A program made the position numbers and the translations under genes. From the NCBI GenBank assembly GCA_002292945.1, contig DBCG01000078.1, positions 7,638 through 25,927 of the forward strand: a stretch of DNA of 18,290 bases, in the 5' to 3' direction. Positions 6,844 to 13,782 of this stretch are shown here, piece by piece. The notes under the pieces are model-generated. The model saw only the letters and a list, made by a program, of their open reading frames with translations. It was not told the DNA's origin and searched no databases. Source of the DNA: Proteobacteria bacterium UBA964. GTDB taxonomy: Bacteria; Pseudomonadota; Gammaproteobacteria; Steroidobacterales; Steroidobacteraceae. Every line of letters begins with the position of its first letter. Within the stretch, counting starts at the first letter, position 1.

Positions 6844-8302
6844 AAACCGCCGAGGCGCGGTTCAGCGGCGCGCCGAGGCGACTCACCACCAGGATGGCGA
6901 ACGCGGACAACAGGAACCCCGGTAACAGCTCATAGATCGCGAAGATCCCACCGAGGCCTGCCAGCTGCTTCCAGAGGATCACCGTCACACCGCCGACGAG
7001 GATGCCAGCGAGCGCTCCGTTGCGGGTCATGCGAGGCCAATAGAGCGAGAGGATGATCGCCGGGCCGAAGGCGGCTCCGAAGCCCGCCCAAGCCCAGGAT
7101 ACGAGGCCGAGCACGGTGCTGCCCGGGTCGAGCGCCAACACGAACGCGAGCGCTGCGATGCCGAGCACGGCGGACCGCCCGACCCACAGCAGCTCGGCGC
7201 GCCCTGCGCTGCGGCGGAAGAGGCTGCCATAGAAATCCTGGGCGAACGCCGACGAGGCGACGAGCAGCTGCGCCGACGCGGTGCTCATGATGGCGGCCAT
7301 GACGCCCGCCAGGCATACCCCCGCGAGCACGGGATGCAGGAAGGTGGTGGACATCACGATGAACACCTTCTCGGTGTCCGTGCCGGTGAGGGTCTGCGGC
7401 AACAACAGCCGACCGGTGAGCCCGACGATCACCGCGGCGACCAGCACGACGATCACCCAAACCATCGCGACCCGCCGCGCAGTCGTGATGTGGGCGACCG
7501 ACCTCGCAGCCATGAAACGCGCGAGGATGTGCGGCTGTCCGGCGTAGCCGAGCCCCCAGGCGACCAAAGAAAGGATGCCCACCGCGCCGAGCGTCTGCCC
7601 GCCATCCGCTGCGAACGGATCGAGCAACGAGGCATCGAGCGCCTGGAGCCGCGCCACGGTCTCGCCCGGACCGCCGACCAGCGCGAGCCCGAGCGCGGCC
7701 ACCATCACCAAGGCGACGAACATCAGCGAGCCTTGCAGCACATCCGACCAGGACACGGCGAGGAAACCCCCGAGGAAGGTGTAGGCCAGCATGGCCGCAG
7801 TGCCCCAGAGCATCGCTTCGACATAAGGCAACCCGAAGAGTGCCTCGAACAGGCGGCCAGCCGCCACGAACCCGGAACTGGTGTAGAAGACGAAGAACAC
7901 GAGAATGAAAGTCGCCGCCAGCACCCGCAGCAGGCGACTGCCATCCTCGAACCGGCGCTCAAAGTAATCTGGCAGGGTCAGCGAATCACCGAGCCGCTCT
8001 GTCGCCTCGCGCAGCGGGGCGGCGACCCAACGCCAGTTGAGCCAGGTCCCGACCGCCAATCCAAGCAGCAACCAGACGGAGTCGAACCCCGAGGCGTATG
8101 CGAGACCCGGCAAGCCCATCAGCAGCCAACCGCTCATGTCGGTGGCTTGGGCGCTGAGCGCCGTCACCCAACTACCGAGGCTGCGCCCCCCGAGGATGAA
8201 ATCCCCGAGCGTGCGGGTACGGCGCCAGGCGAGCATCCCGAGCCCAAGGCAGACCGCCATGTAGAGGACCATGGTCGCGAGGGTGACGGCGGAGTGTTGC
8301 AT
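6842..8302 (-). CDS. putP: Sodium/proline symporter
   Basis: A 486-aa inner-membrane protein of the sodium:solute symporter (SSS) family that imports L-proline with Na+. The signature SAQATDMSGWLLMGLPG places D55 and S57 at exactly the positions of the E. coli PutP Na+/proline residues. IMSTASAQLLVASS places S340 and T341 at the E. coli Na+-site positions as well. About 12-13 hydrophobic segments span the protein. The ATG at 8302 is preceded by AGGAG with a 5-nt spacer. The ATP-grasp gene follows 8 nt after the stop. It is divergent from the TerC gene across 95 bp. I see no proline dehydrogenase gene (putA) in the window. Close relatives such as PanF-type carriers are less likely because of the residue-level match. 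Confidence 0.93.
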   Translation of the reverse strand: MQHSAVTLATMVLYMAVCLGLGMLAWRRTRTLGDFILGGRSLGSWVTALSAQATDMSGWLLMGLPGLAYASGFDSVWLLLGLAVGTWLNWRWVAAPLREATERLGDSLTLPDYFERRFEDGSRLLRVLAATFILVFFVFYTSSGFVAAGRLFEALFGLPYVEAMLWGTAAMLAYTFLGGFLAVSWSDVLQGSLMFVALVMVAALGLALVGGPGETVARLQALDASLLDPFAADGGQTLGAVGILSLVAWGLGYAGQPHILARFMAARSVAHITTARRVAMVWVIVVLVAAVIVGLTGRLLLPQTLTGTDTEKVFIVMSTTFLHPVLAGVCLAGVMAAIMSTASAQLLVASSAFAQDFYGSLFRRSAGRAELLWVGRSAVLGIAALAFVLALDPGSTVLGLVSWAWAGFGAAFGPAIILSLYWPRMTRNGALAGILVGGVTVILWKQLAGLGGIFAIYELLPGFLLSAFAILVVSRLGAPLNRASAV

Positions 8303-8307
8303 GCGGT

Positions 8308-8312
8308 CTCCT
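8308..8312 (-). promoter_or_regulatory. Shine-Dalgarno of putP
   Basis: AGGAG on the minus strand, 5 nt before ATG 8302. It is the strongest ribosome binding site in the window and fixes the putP start. Confidence 0.75.
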
Positions 8313-8338
8313 GAAAGCCCGCTCCAGTGTAACCGAAG

Positions 8339-8352
8339 AAACCCTACGGTTT
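8339..8352. promoter_or_regulatory. Small inverted repeat in the putP/TerC divergent region
   Basis: AAACC-ctac-GGTTT is a perfect 5-bp inverted repeat in the 95-bp space between the divergent putP and TerC genes. It lies just upstream of a weak putP -10 candidate (TACACT on the minus strand). It could be an operator or chance. I do not see a yybP-ykoY manganese riboswitch, which some TerC-family genes carry; the space is also short for one. Confidence 0.2.
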
Positions 8353-8382
8353 TTCCGACCCATCCTGTCCGCCTTCAGTCGT

Positions 8383-8388
8383 TAGGAT
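8383..8388 (+). promoter_or_regulatory. -10-like hexamer of the TerC gene (near-leaderless start)
   Basis: TAGGAT ends 9 nt before ATG 8398, so transcription from it would leave a leader of only about 3 nt. No recognisable -35 lies upstream. The AGGA inside it could alternatively serve as a distant Shine-Dalgarno (10-nt spacer). Confidence 0.4.
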
Positions 8389-8397
8389 GCGCGCCTC

Positions 8398-9420
8398 ATG
8401 CAAGACCTCCTCCTGATCCCGTTCGCCGACTATTGGTGGGCCTACATCGGCTTCATCGCCGCCCTGCTGGTGATCCTCGCCTTCGACCTGGGCGTGTTCA
8501 GCAAGCCCGGCTCGGTGCCGAGCCTGCGCTCCGCCATCATCAGGTCAATCGTGTTCATCGGCCTGGCGCTGGCCTTCAACTGGGGGCTATACCAGTACCT
8601 GCTGCATGCGCTGCCGCAGCGCGCCGACCTGCTGGGGATGGACCACGCCCAGCTCGCCCGCGACACCTCGCTCGAGTTCTTGGCGGGCTATGTCGTCGAG
8701 TACGCGCTCGCCATCGACAACGTGTTCGTCTTCGTGGCGGTGTTCTCCTATTTCGCCGTGCCGGTGCAGTACCAGCAGAAGGTGCTGTTCTACGGCATCC
8801 TCGGCGCGATCGCCTTCCGCGCCCTCTTCATCTCGCTCGGCTCGGTGCTGATGCAGTACGAGTGGATCGTGATGATCTTCGGGGTGTTCCTCATCCTCAC
8901 CGGCCTCAAGATCCTGTTCCTGCCCGAGAAGCCGATCGACCCGTCGCGCAACCCGATCATCCTCGGCGTGAAGAAACTCTTCCCCGTGACGCCCCAGTTC
9001 CATGGCGACAAGCTCTGGGTCGAGATCGACGGCAAGACCTGGGTGACGCCGCTGTTCGTCGCGCTCGTCTTCATCGAGTTCAGCGACATCATCTTCGCGA
9101 TCGATTCGGTTCCGGCGATCTTCGCGCTCACCAACGAACCGTTCATCGTGTTCACCTCCAACATCTTCGCGATCATCGGCCTGCGCTCGCTGTTCTTCGT
9201 GCTGCAGAGCATGGTGAAGGCCTTCATCTTCCTGAAGTACGGGCTCGGGCTGATCCTGGTGTTCGTGGGCCTCAAGATGGTCTGGCTGAACGAAGCGTTC
9301 GGCGGCAAGTTCCCGATCAGCCTGTCGCTCGGCATCATCGGCGCGATCCTCGCCGTATCGATCATCGTATCGCTCGCCTGGAACCGTCTGCGGCTCGGCG
9401 AAGAGGGCAAGGCTGGCTGA
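8398..9420 (+). CDS. TerC/Alx-family integral membrane protein
   Basis: A 340-aa polytopic inner-membrane protein with about nine hydrophobic segments. Two internally related signatures carry membrane-embedded acidic residues: LEFLAGYVVEYALAIDNVFVF (around residue 105) and VFIEFSDIIFAIDSVPAIFA (around residue 232). These are hallmarks of the TerC family, which includes the Mn2+ exporter Alx/MeeF and tellurium-resistance TerC. The family is linked to manganese efflux and to metalation of exported proteins. No other ter genes are present, so metal homeostasis is more likely than tellurite resistance. The ATG at 8398 gives the expected short N-terminus before the first helix. The gene is divergent from putP and convergent with the hydrolase gene, so it is probably a monocistronic unit. 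Confidence 0.9.
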   Translation: MQDLLLIPFADYWWAYIGFIAALLVILAFDLGVFSKPGSVPSLRSAIIRSIVFIGLALAFNWGLYQYLLHALPQRADLLGMDHAQLARDTSLEFLAGYVVEYALAIDNVFVFVAVFSYFAVPVQYQQKVLFYGILGAIAFRALFISLGSVLMQYEWIVMIFGVFLILTGLKILFLPEKPIDPSRNPIILGVKKLFPVTPQFHGDKLWVEIDGKTWVTPLFVALVFIEFSDIIFAIDSVPAIFALTNEPFIVFTSNIFAIIGLRSLFFVLQSMVKAFIFLKYGLGLILVFVGLKMVWLNEAFGGKFPISLSLGIIGAILAVSIIVSLAWNRLRLGEEGKAG

Positions 9421-9436
9421 CAGACCGGTCCGTCAG
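9417..9436. terminator. Near-perfect palindrome between convergent genes
   Basis: CTGAC-a-GA-CCGG-TC-c-GTCAG forms an 8-bp stem with one mismatch and a CCGG loop. It begins on the TerC stop codon (9418-9420) and fills the 20-bp gap before the hydrolase stop (9441-9443). No T-tract follows on either strand. It is probably a bidirectional 3'-end hairpin. Confidence 0.4.
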
Positions 9437-9440
9437 GCTC

Positions 9441-10289
9441 TCAGACCCTGGCGAGGAACCGATCGAGCGCAGCCCTGCTCGCCGGCTCATCGAGCGTCGG
9501 CGCATGACCTCGGCCTTCGATGGTCTCCGTGACCATACCCGGCACGATGTGCAGCATGCGACGCACCGTGTCGGCCGACAGCACATCGCTGGTCGCACCG
9601 CGCAGACACAAGACCGGCAGACCCTGCAGGGTGGCGAACGCCGCCCAGAGATCGGGTGCCGGGACCGACGACTCGAGCAACGCTCGACCGACCATGGGGT
9701 CCACATCGCGGACGATCCGCTCCGGGGCTTCCTCGCGATAGACCGCGTGCGCGAAACGCGACCAATCGGCGTCGTCGAAATCCGGCAAAGCAGAGGCGTT
9801 GGCCGCACGGGCATCGGCTGCCGCCTCTGCCCAACTCGCGGCCGGGCGAACTTTGTCCATGCCGCTCGCGATGCGCTGCATCCCGCGCGGGTCGAGTTCT
9901 GGGCCGATATCGTTCATCACGAGCCCCGCGACACGCGCGCGATGGCCTGCCGCCATGAACATCCCCACCAAGCCCCCCAAGGAAGTGCCGATCACCACGA
10001 CCTTCTCGATGTCCAGATGGTCGAGCAACGCGATCATGTCGGCGACATACACATCGAGACGATAGCGACGCCAGTCCGGATCGCGGTCCGAGCGACCACG
10101 ACCGCGCAGATCAGGGGTCAACACGCGCCGGCCCGAGGACAGATGCCGCGCCAAGGGACCGAAGTCACGGCTGTTGCGGGTCAGACCGGGCAGACACAGC
10201 ACCGGCGCAGGCCCGGCATGGTCGCCGCAGAAGAGCGAGATCCCATCGCCCACCGCGATACGGTGGCCCGATCCTGATCCCGCGCTCAC
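9441..10289 (-). CDS. Alpha/beta-fold hydrolase (esterase-like)
   Basis: A 282-aa cytoplasmic alpha/beta hydrolase with a complete triad: nucleophile S103 in GTSLGG, D235 in ATSDVLS and H262 in GRGHAPTL. Upstream of the nucleophile are the oxyanion-hole region VLCLPGLTRNSRDF and VLTPDLRGRGRSDRD, typical of the haloperoxidase/esterase branch. The substrate is unknown. The start is GTG 10289, chosen because GGAG lies 7 nt upstream and the first strand follows soon after; the longer open frame is a shadow over the upstream VOC gene. It is the last gene of an SDR-VOC-hydrolase operon (25 nt after the VOC gene), whose members could act in sequence on a carbonyl or ester compound. Confidence 0.85.
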   Translation of the reverse strand: MSAGSGSGHRIAVGDGISLFCGDHAGPAPVLCLPGLTRNSRDFGPLARHLSSGRRVLTPDLRGRGRSDRDPDWRRYRLDVYVADMIALLDHLDIEKVVVIGTSLGGLVGMFMAAGHRARVAGLVMNDIGPELDPRGMQRIASGMDKVRPAASWAEAAADARAANASALPDFDDADWSRFAHAVYREEAPERIVRDVDPMVGRALLESSVPAPDLWAAFATLQGLPVLCLRGATSDVLSADTVRRMLHIVPGMVTETIEGRGHAPTLDEPASRAALDRFLARV

Positions 10290-10296
10290 ACACCGT

Positions 10297-10300
10297 CTCC
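10297..10300 (-). promoter_or_regulatory. Shine-Dalgarno of the hydrolase gene
   Basis: GGAG on the minus strand with a 7-nt spacer to GTG 10289. It decides this start within a much longer open frame. Confidence 0.6.
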
Positions 10301-10314
10301 GCGATCGCCCCACA

Positions 10315-10740
10315 TCATTTTGCGAACAGTCGCGACGGGTCGCGGAAGGCCTTGAACTCGAGCGCGTTGCCCGAAGGGTCGTACAGGAAGAAGGTCGCCT
10401 GTTCGCCGACCTCGCCGGCGAAACGGATGCCGGGCGAGATGATGAAATCGGTGCCCTCGGCGACCAAGCGTGCCGCCAAGCGCTGCCAGTCCTGCCAGCC
10501 GAGCACCACACCGAAATGCGGCACCGGGACATCGTGGCCATCGACGCGGTTGCTGTGCGCAGCAGGCACGAACGCCTGGCGTGACGGATCGAGGTGGGCG
10601 ACCAACTGGTGCCCGAAGAAATCGAAATCGACCCATTCGGTGGCCGAGCGCCCCTCGGGACAGCCGAAACGAACGCCGTAGAACGCGCGCGCGGCAGCGA
10701 TGTCGTGCACCGGTATCGCGAGGTGGAAGGGTGCCAGCAT
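10315..10740 (-). CDS. Single-domain VOC-superfamily (glyoxalase-like) protein
   Basis: A 141-aa vicinal oxygen chelate protein with the usual beta-alpha-beta-beta-beta repeats. The first strand, PFHLAIPVHDIAAARAFY, carries H6. H75 (VPVPHFGVVL) and E128 (GNALEFKAF) complete a plausible metal-binding triad, and FFLYDPSGNALEF is the standard closing motif. It is the length of a one-domain dioxygenase, lyase or isomerase; the substrate is unknown. ATG 10740 is preceded by GAGG with a 5-nt spacer. The frame is open for 29 more codons upstream, but those lie over the SDR stop region and do not look like VOC sequence. It is the middle gene of the SDR-VOC-hydrolase operon. Confidence 0.88.
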   Translation of the reverse strand: MLAPFHLAIPVHDIAAARAFYGVRFGCPEGRSATEWVDFDFFGHQLVAHLDPSRQAFVPAAHSNRVDGHDVPVPHFGVVLGWQDWQRLAARLVAEGTDFIISPGIRFAGEVGEQATFFLYDPSGNALEFKAFRDPSRLFAK

Positions 10741-10745
10741 GGGTG

Positions 10746-10749
10746 CCTC
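10746..10749 (-). promoter_or_regulatory. Shine-Dalgarno of the VOC gene
   Basis: GAGG on the minus strand, 5 nt before ATG 10740. It supports the short form over the longer open frame. Confidence 0.6.
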
Positions 10750-10760
10750 AGGAAGGATGG

Positions 10761-11582
10761 TCAGCGCCGGGTCAAGCGCGGAAAGATCTGGTGCCAACGC
10801 TGCGGCATGAAGCGCTTGAGCCACCAAAGGCCACGGTACTTCGGTGGATAGACGAGATGCGTGCGTCCGCGGGAAGCCGCCATCAGTATCGCCTCGGCGA
10901 CCTCCGGGGCCTCGAGGCCGGAGTTCTCGACCAGCTTGCGAGCGGCATCAAGCACCCGTGCGGGGCCGCGACCGTTGTCGATGATGCTGGTGCGGAAGAA
11001 CGCCGGCATCACCACCATCGTGCGTACTCCGTAGGCCCCGTACTCCTGCATCAGCGTCTCGCTCAACGCGATCACCGCGGCCTTCGAGGCGTTGTAGGCC
11101 GACATCTGCGGACCTGCGCAGAAGCCGGCGACGCTCGCGATGTTGATGATCAGGCCGCCCGGTCCGCGTGCCATGTGGCGGATCACCGCCCGGCAGGAGT
11201 TCGCGACGCCGGCCACGTTGATGTCGAAGCACCAATCCCAGTCCTCCGGCGAGGTCTCGTGGAAACGGCCGGCCACCGAGACGCCCGCGCAGTGGATCGC
11301 GACATCGATCCCGCCTGCGACCCCGGCCGCCGCATCGACCACGGCCTGCAGGGCCGCTGCGTCACGGACATCGCAAGGCGATGACATCACCTGTGCCCCG
11401 TCGCGACGGAAGCTCTGCGTGACGAGATCGAGACGCCCGGCGTCGGAGTCGGTCAGGAACAGTTGCCAGCCCTCGCGGGCCAAGGACTCGGCGCACGCAA
11501 GTCCGAGACCGCTCGCGGCCCCCGTGATGAAGGCGCGGCGCTTCGGGAAGCGCTGCGTGAGGTTGTGGGCGGCGGATGTCAT
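10761..11582 (-). CDS. SDR-family oxidoreductase
   Basis: A 273-aa classical short-chain dehydrogenase/reductase. The Rossmann glycine motif TGAASGLG spans residues 20-27. D45 at the end of beta-2 suggests NAD(H) preference. NAG is replaced by CAG at 98-100. The catalytic residues N122, S150, Y163 and K167 (YNASK) are all present. The C-terminus (about 250-273, GLWWLKRFMPQRWHQIF) is rich in aromatic and basic residues, as in SDRs that attach to membranes or act on lipid-like substrates. The substrate is unknown. ATG 11582 has no Shine-Dalgarno but has TAACCT 6 nt upstream. It starts 28 nt after the photolyase stop and heads the SDR-VOC-hydrolase operon. Confidence 0.9.
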   Translation of the reverse strand: MTSAAHNLTQRFPKRRAFITGAASGLGLACAESLAREGWQLFLTDSDAGRLDLVTQSFRRDGAQVMSSPCDVRDAAALQAVVDAAAGVAGGIDVAIHCAGVSVAGRFHETSPEDWDWCFDINVAGVANSCRAVIRHMARGPGGLIINIASVAGFCAGPQMSAYNASKAAVIALSETLMQEYGAYGVRTMVVMPAFFRTSIIDNGRGPARVLDAARKLVENSGLEAPEVAEAILMAASRGRTHLVYPPKYRGLWWLKRFMPQRWHQIFPRLTRR

Positions 11583-11588
11583 GCGTGT

Positions 11589-11594
11589 AGGTTA
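11589..11594 (-). promoter_or_regulatory. -10-like hexamer of the SDR gene (leaderless start)
   Basis: TAACCT on the minus strand ends exactly 6 nt before ATG 11582, which would place the start codon at +1. It lies in the 28-bp gap after the photolyase stop, so the SDR operon may have its own promoter. No -35 is recognisable. Confidence 0.4.
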
Positions 11595-11610
11595 CTACGG
11601 ACCGAGGGCG

Positions 11611-13173
11611 CTACGGACGGATCGCCGCGATGTCGGGCTGCCCGTCGCTCAGGCGCCCACGCAACGCCGACGCCTGCTGGCGGATGGCTTTGCGTGCGTC
11701 GGCGTCCAAGCGCCCGAGGTTGCGCACCTGCATGCCCATGCGCGGATTGGCGGCAAGCCTCGCCTCGTGGCGCAGCAGGAAATCCCAGTAGAGCGTGGTG
11801 AACGGGCAGGCCTTCTCACCGGTGGACAGCGCCGGATCGTAGCGGCACGCACGGCAGTGGTCGCTCATCCGATCGATGTAGCGACCGGATGCAATATAGG
11901 GCTTGGAGGCCATGACGCCGCCGTCGGCATACTGGGACATACCGAGCGTGTTCGGCAGTTCGACCCACTCGTGCGCATCGACGTAGACCGCGAGGTACCA
12001 TCGGTGCACCTCGCGCGGATCGACGCCGACCAACAACGCGAACAGTCCGGTGACCATCAATCGCTGGATGTGATGGGCGTAGCCGTAGCGCAGCGTCTGC
12101 CCTACCGCCTCGCGCAAGCAGACCATGTCGGTCTCGCCGCTCCAGTAGAGCGCCGGCAGCGGCTGCACTGCACCGAGCGTGTTGCGCTCGAGGTAATCCG
12201 GCATCTGCAACCAATAGATGCCGCGCACATATTCGCGCCAACCGAGCACCTGGCGGATGAAACCCTCGGCGGCCGCGAGCGGGGCACGACCCGCCCGATA
12301 GGCCGCCTCGACGGCCGTCAGCACCTCCCTCGGATCGAGCAGCTTGAGGTTGAGCGCCGCGGAGAGGCGTGAGTGGAACAACCAGGGCTCGCCCGTCCAC
12401 ATCGCATCCTGCCAATCGCCGAACGCTGCAAGCCGATGGTCGACGAAATCGGTGAGCGCCAGCAGCGCCTGCTCGCGGGTCACGGGCCAGTCGAAGTCGG
12501 CGAGCGCGCCCGGGTGGTCCGCATAGGCCGCCGAGACCTCCTCGAGCACCTCGCGCGTCAGTGCGTCGGGCGCGAAAGCCACCGGCGCGACGAGGCCCAG
12601 CGCACCCGGTCCCTCGCGACCGAAGGCCTTGCGGTTCTCTGCATCGTAGTTCCACGCACCCCCTTCGGGCTCACCCTGCGCATCGAGCAGCACACCGTGC
12701 CGGCGACGCATCTCGCGGTAGAAGAACTCCATGCGCAGCTGTTTACGGCCGCGGGCATGGGCGGCGAATTCGTCAGCCGAGCAGAGGAAATGGCGGTCCT
12801 CGCGCTCGAGCACCTGCACACCCGACTCGCGGAGCACGCCACGCAGCGTCTCGCGCAGACCCCAATCCCCGGGTTCCATCAACACCACGGCCTGCGGACG
12901 CAGCCGTGCGAGGTCTGCTGCCAGCATCTCGGCCAGGCTGCCACCACGGCTGCGCGGACTGTATTCGACGACCATCCCCTCACCACGCAGCGCATCGCGG
13001 AAGTGGCGCATGCAGGCGAGGAACAGCGCGATGCGGGCGAGGGTCGGTCTCAGCGGTGTCGAATCATGAGGCGCCTCGGCCATCCACACCCGATCCTGCA
13101 CCGGATCGAATCCGTCGAAGGCTGCGGAGCGACGGTCGAGCTGATCGACCAGGACGAGGACCAAGTTGCGCAT
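11611..13173 (-). CDS. Iron-sulfur bacterial cryptochrome/photolyase (PhrB-like, FeS-BCP)
   Basis: A 520-aa flavoprotein of the FeS-BCP class, whose characterised member, Agrobacterium PhrB, is a (6-4) photolyase. The four [4Fe-4S] cysteines are present: C352 (MVCLREAVG), C440 and C443 (DHCRACRYDP) and C456 (EKACPFTTLYWDFL). Their spacing is identical to PhrB C350/C438/C441/C454. The N-terminal Rossmann part begins MRNLVLVLVDQLDRRS. The FAD/DNA-binding part includes FIRQVLGWREYVRGIYW, HHIQRLMVTG, WVELPNTLGMSQYADGG and MASKPYIASG. It probably repairs UV (6-4) photoproducts using blue light; a cryptochrome-like signalling role is possible. ATG 13173 is very near the first beta strand and lacks a Shine-Dalgarno. 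The gene is divergent from the GNAT gene and lies upstream of the SDR operon. Confidence 0.93.
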   Translation of the reverse strand: MRNLVLVLVDQLDRRSAAFDGFDPVQDRVWMAEAPHDSTPLRPTLARIALFLACMRHFRDALRGEGMVVEYSPRSRGGSLAEMLAADLARLRPQAVVLMEPGDWGLRETLRGVLRESGVQVLEREDRHFLCSADEFAAHARGRKQLRMEFFYREMRRRHGVLLDAQGEPEGGAWNYDAENRKAFGREGPGALGLVAPVAFAPDALTREVLEEVSAAYADHPGALADFDWPVTREQALLALTDFVDHRLAAFGDWQDAMWTGEPWLFHSRLSAALNLKLLDPREVLTAVEAAYRAGRAPLAAAEGFIRQVLGWREYVRGIYWLQMPDYLERNTLGAVQPLPALYWSGETDMVCLREAVGQTLRYGYAHHIQRLMVTGLFALLVGVDPREVHRWYLAVYVDAHEWVELPNTLGMSQYADGGVMASKPYIASGRYIDRMSDHCRACRYDPALSTGEKACPFTTLYWDFLLRHEARLAANPRMGMQVRNLGRLDADARKAIRQQASALRGRLSDGQPDIAAIRP

Positions 13174-13178
13174 GGTCC

Positions 13179-13184
13179 ATTATC
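13179..13184 (-). promoter_or_regulatory. -10-like hexamer of the photolyase gene
   Basis: GATAAT on the minus strand ends 5 nt before ATG 13173, predicting a leaderless or nearly leaderless mRNA. No Shine-Dalgarno or -35 is evident. Confidence 0.4.
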
Positions 13185-13192
13185 ACCGGTGA
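13183..13192. promoter_or_regulatory. 10-bp palindrome in the photolyase/GNAT divergent region
   Basis: TCACCGGTGA is a perfect 10-bp palindrome. It overlaps the photolyase -10 candidate and lies 11 bp from the GNAT -10 candidate, a position expected for a shared operator. Chance occurrence is possible in GC-rich DNA. Confidence 0.3.
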
Positions 13193-13203
13193 CGCTGTCG
13201 GCG

Positions 13204-13209
13204 TACTAT
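13204..13209 (+). promoter_or_regulatory. -10-like hexamer of the GNAT gene
   Basis: TACTAT lies 32 nt before ATG 13242, with TTATCA (13180-13185) as a weak -35 at 18 bp. The same GTACTAT heptamer occurs upstream of the oligopeptidase gene. Confidence 0.3.
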
Positions 13210-13241
13210 CCGGCGACGCCGCCCAACCGCCAGCGACCACC

Positions 13242-13772
13242 ATGAACCCTGACACGACCGCGATCGTCATCGACACCCCCCGCCTCGCCTTGCGGGAATT
13301 CGCCGAGCAGGACGCACCCTTCGTGCTGCGCCTGCTCAACGAGCCCTCGTTCCACGAATTCATCGGTGACCGCGGGGTACGGACGCTGGATGACGCCCGG
13401 CGCTACCTGCGGGAAGGCCCCATGGCGAGCTATCGCAAGCACGGTCACGGGCTGTTGCGCGTGGCGCTGCGCAGCGACCAGACGGTCATCGGGATGTGCG
13501 GCTTGGTGCGGCGCGACACCCTACCGCTGCCCGATCTCGGCTTTGCCTTGCTGCCCGCGGGTTGGGGGTCGGGCATCGCGACCGAAGCAGGCCGTGCCGT
13601 GTTGGCCCACGGCCGGGACGCGCTCGGCCTCACCGAGGTGTTGGCCATCACCTCGCCGGACAACACGCGCTCGATGCGCGTGCTCGCCAAGCTCGACATG
13701 ACGCTGGAGGACTGCAGACCCCTCGCCGACGGGGCAGACGCGGTCAATGTATTCCGGACGTGCTTGAGGTAG
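13242..13772 (+). CDS. GNAT-family N-acetyltransferase (RimJ/RimL-like)
   Basis: A 176-aa acetyl-CoA-dependent acetyltransferase. It opens with IDTPRLALREFAEQDAPFV, the standard start of RimJ/RimL-type GNATs. It carries an acetyl-CoA pyrophosphate-loop-like AGWGSGIATEAGRAVL (motif A) and the closing NTRSMRVLAKLDM (motif B). Substrates could be ribosomal-protein N-termini, small amines or drugs; the sequence does not decide. ATG 13242 is chosen because the conserved domain begins about ten residues later. The frame is open far upstream but only as a shadow over the photolyase gene. No Shine-Dalgarno is seen. It is divergent from the photolyase gene (68-bp gap), and YqhA follows after 10 nt. 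Confidence 0.88.
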   Translation: MNPDTTAIVIDTPRLALREFAEQDAPFVLRLLNEPSFHEFIGDRGVRTLDDARRYLREGPMASYRKHGHGLLRVALRSDQTVIGMCGLVRRDTLPLPDLGFALLPAGWGSGIATEAGRAVLAHGRDALGLTEVLAITSPDNTRSMRVLAKLDMTLEDCRPLADGADAVNVFRTCLR

Positions 13773-13775
13773 AAT
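13770..13775 (+). promoter_or_regulatory. -10-like hexamer of the YqhA-family gene (leaderless start)
   Basis: TAGAAT overlaps the GNAT stop codon and ends 7 nt before ATG 13783. No Shine-Dalgarno precedes the ATG, so the gene may have its own promoter giving a leaderless or near-leaderless mRNA even though it follows the GNAT gene. Confidence 0.4.
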
Positions 13776-13782
13776 CCCGCGC

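Noticed and set aside
7334..8314. 326-codon plus-strand open frame antisense to putP
   Set aside because: His/Glu/Arg-rich shadow of a membrane-protein gene, with no supporting motif or ribosome binding site.
8303..8397. yybP-ykoY manganese riboswitch upstream of the TerC gene
   Set aside because: The region is only 95 bp and divergent, and I could not find the conserved riboswitch core; a -10-like hexamer also sits just 9 nt before the ATG.
8398..9420. Tellurite-resistance operon around the TerC protein
   Set aside because: No other ter genes are nearby; general TerC/Alx metal-homeostasis function is more likely.
8271..10277. 668-codon plus-strand open frame across the TerC and hydrolase genes
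   Set aside because: It reads TerC in the wrong frame and the hydrolase antisense; the translation is Arg/Pro/His-rich and both real genes have intact catalytic or membrane motifs.
11140..13245. Long plus-strand open frames antisense to the SDR and photolyase genes
   Set aside because: Shadows of genes with complete active-site and Fe-S motifs on the minus strand.
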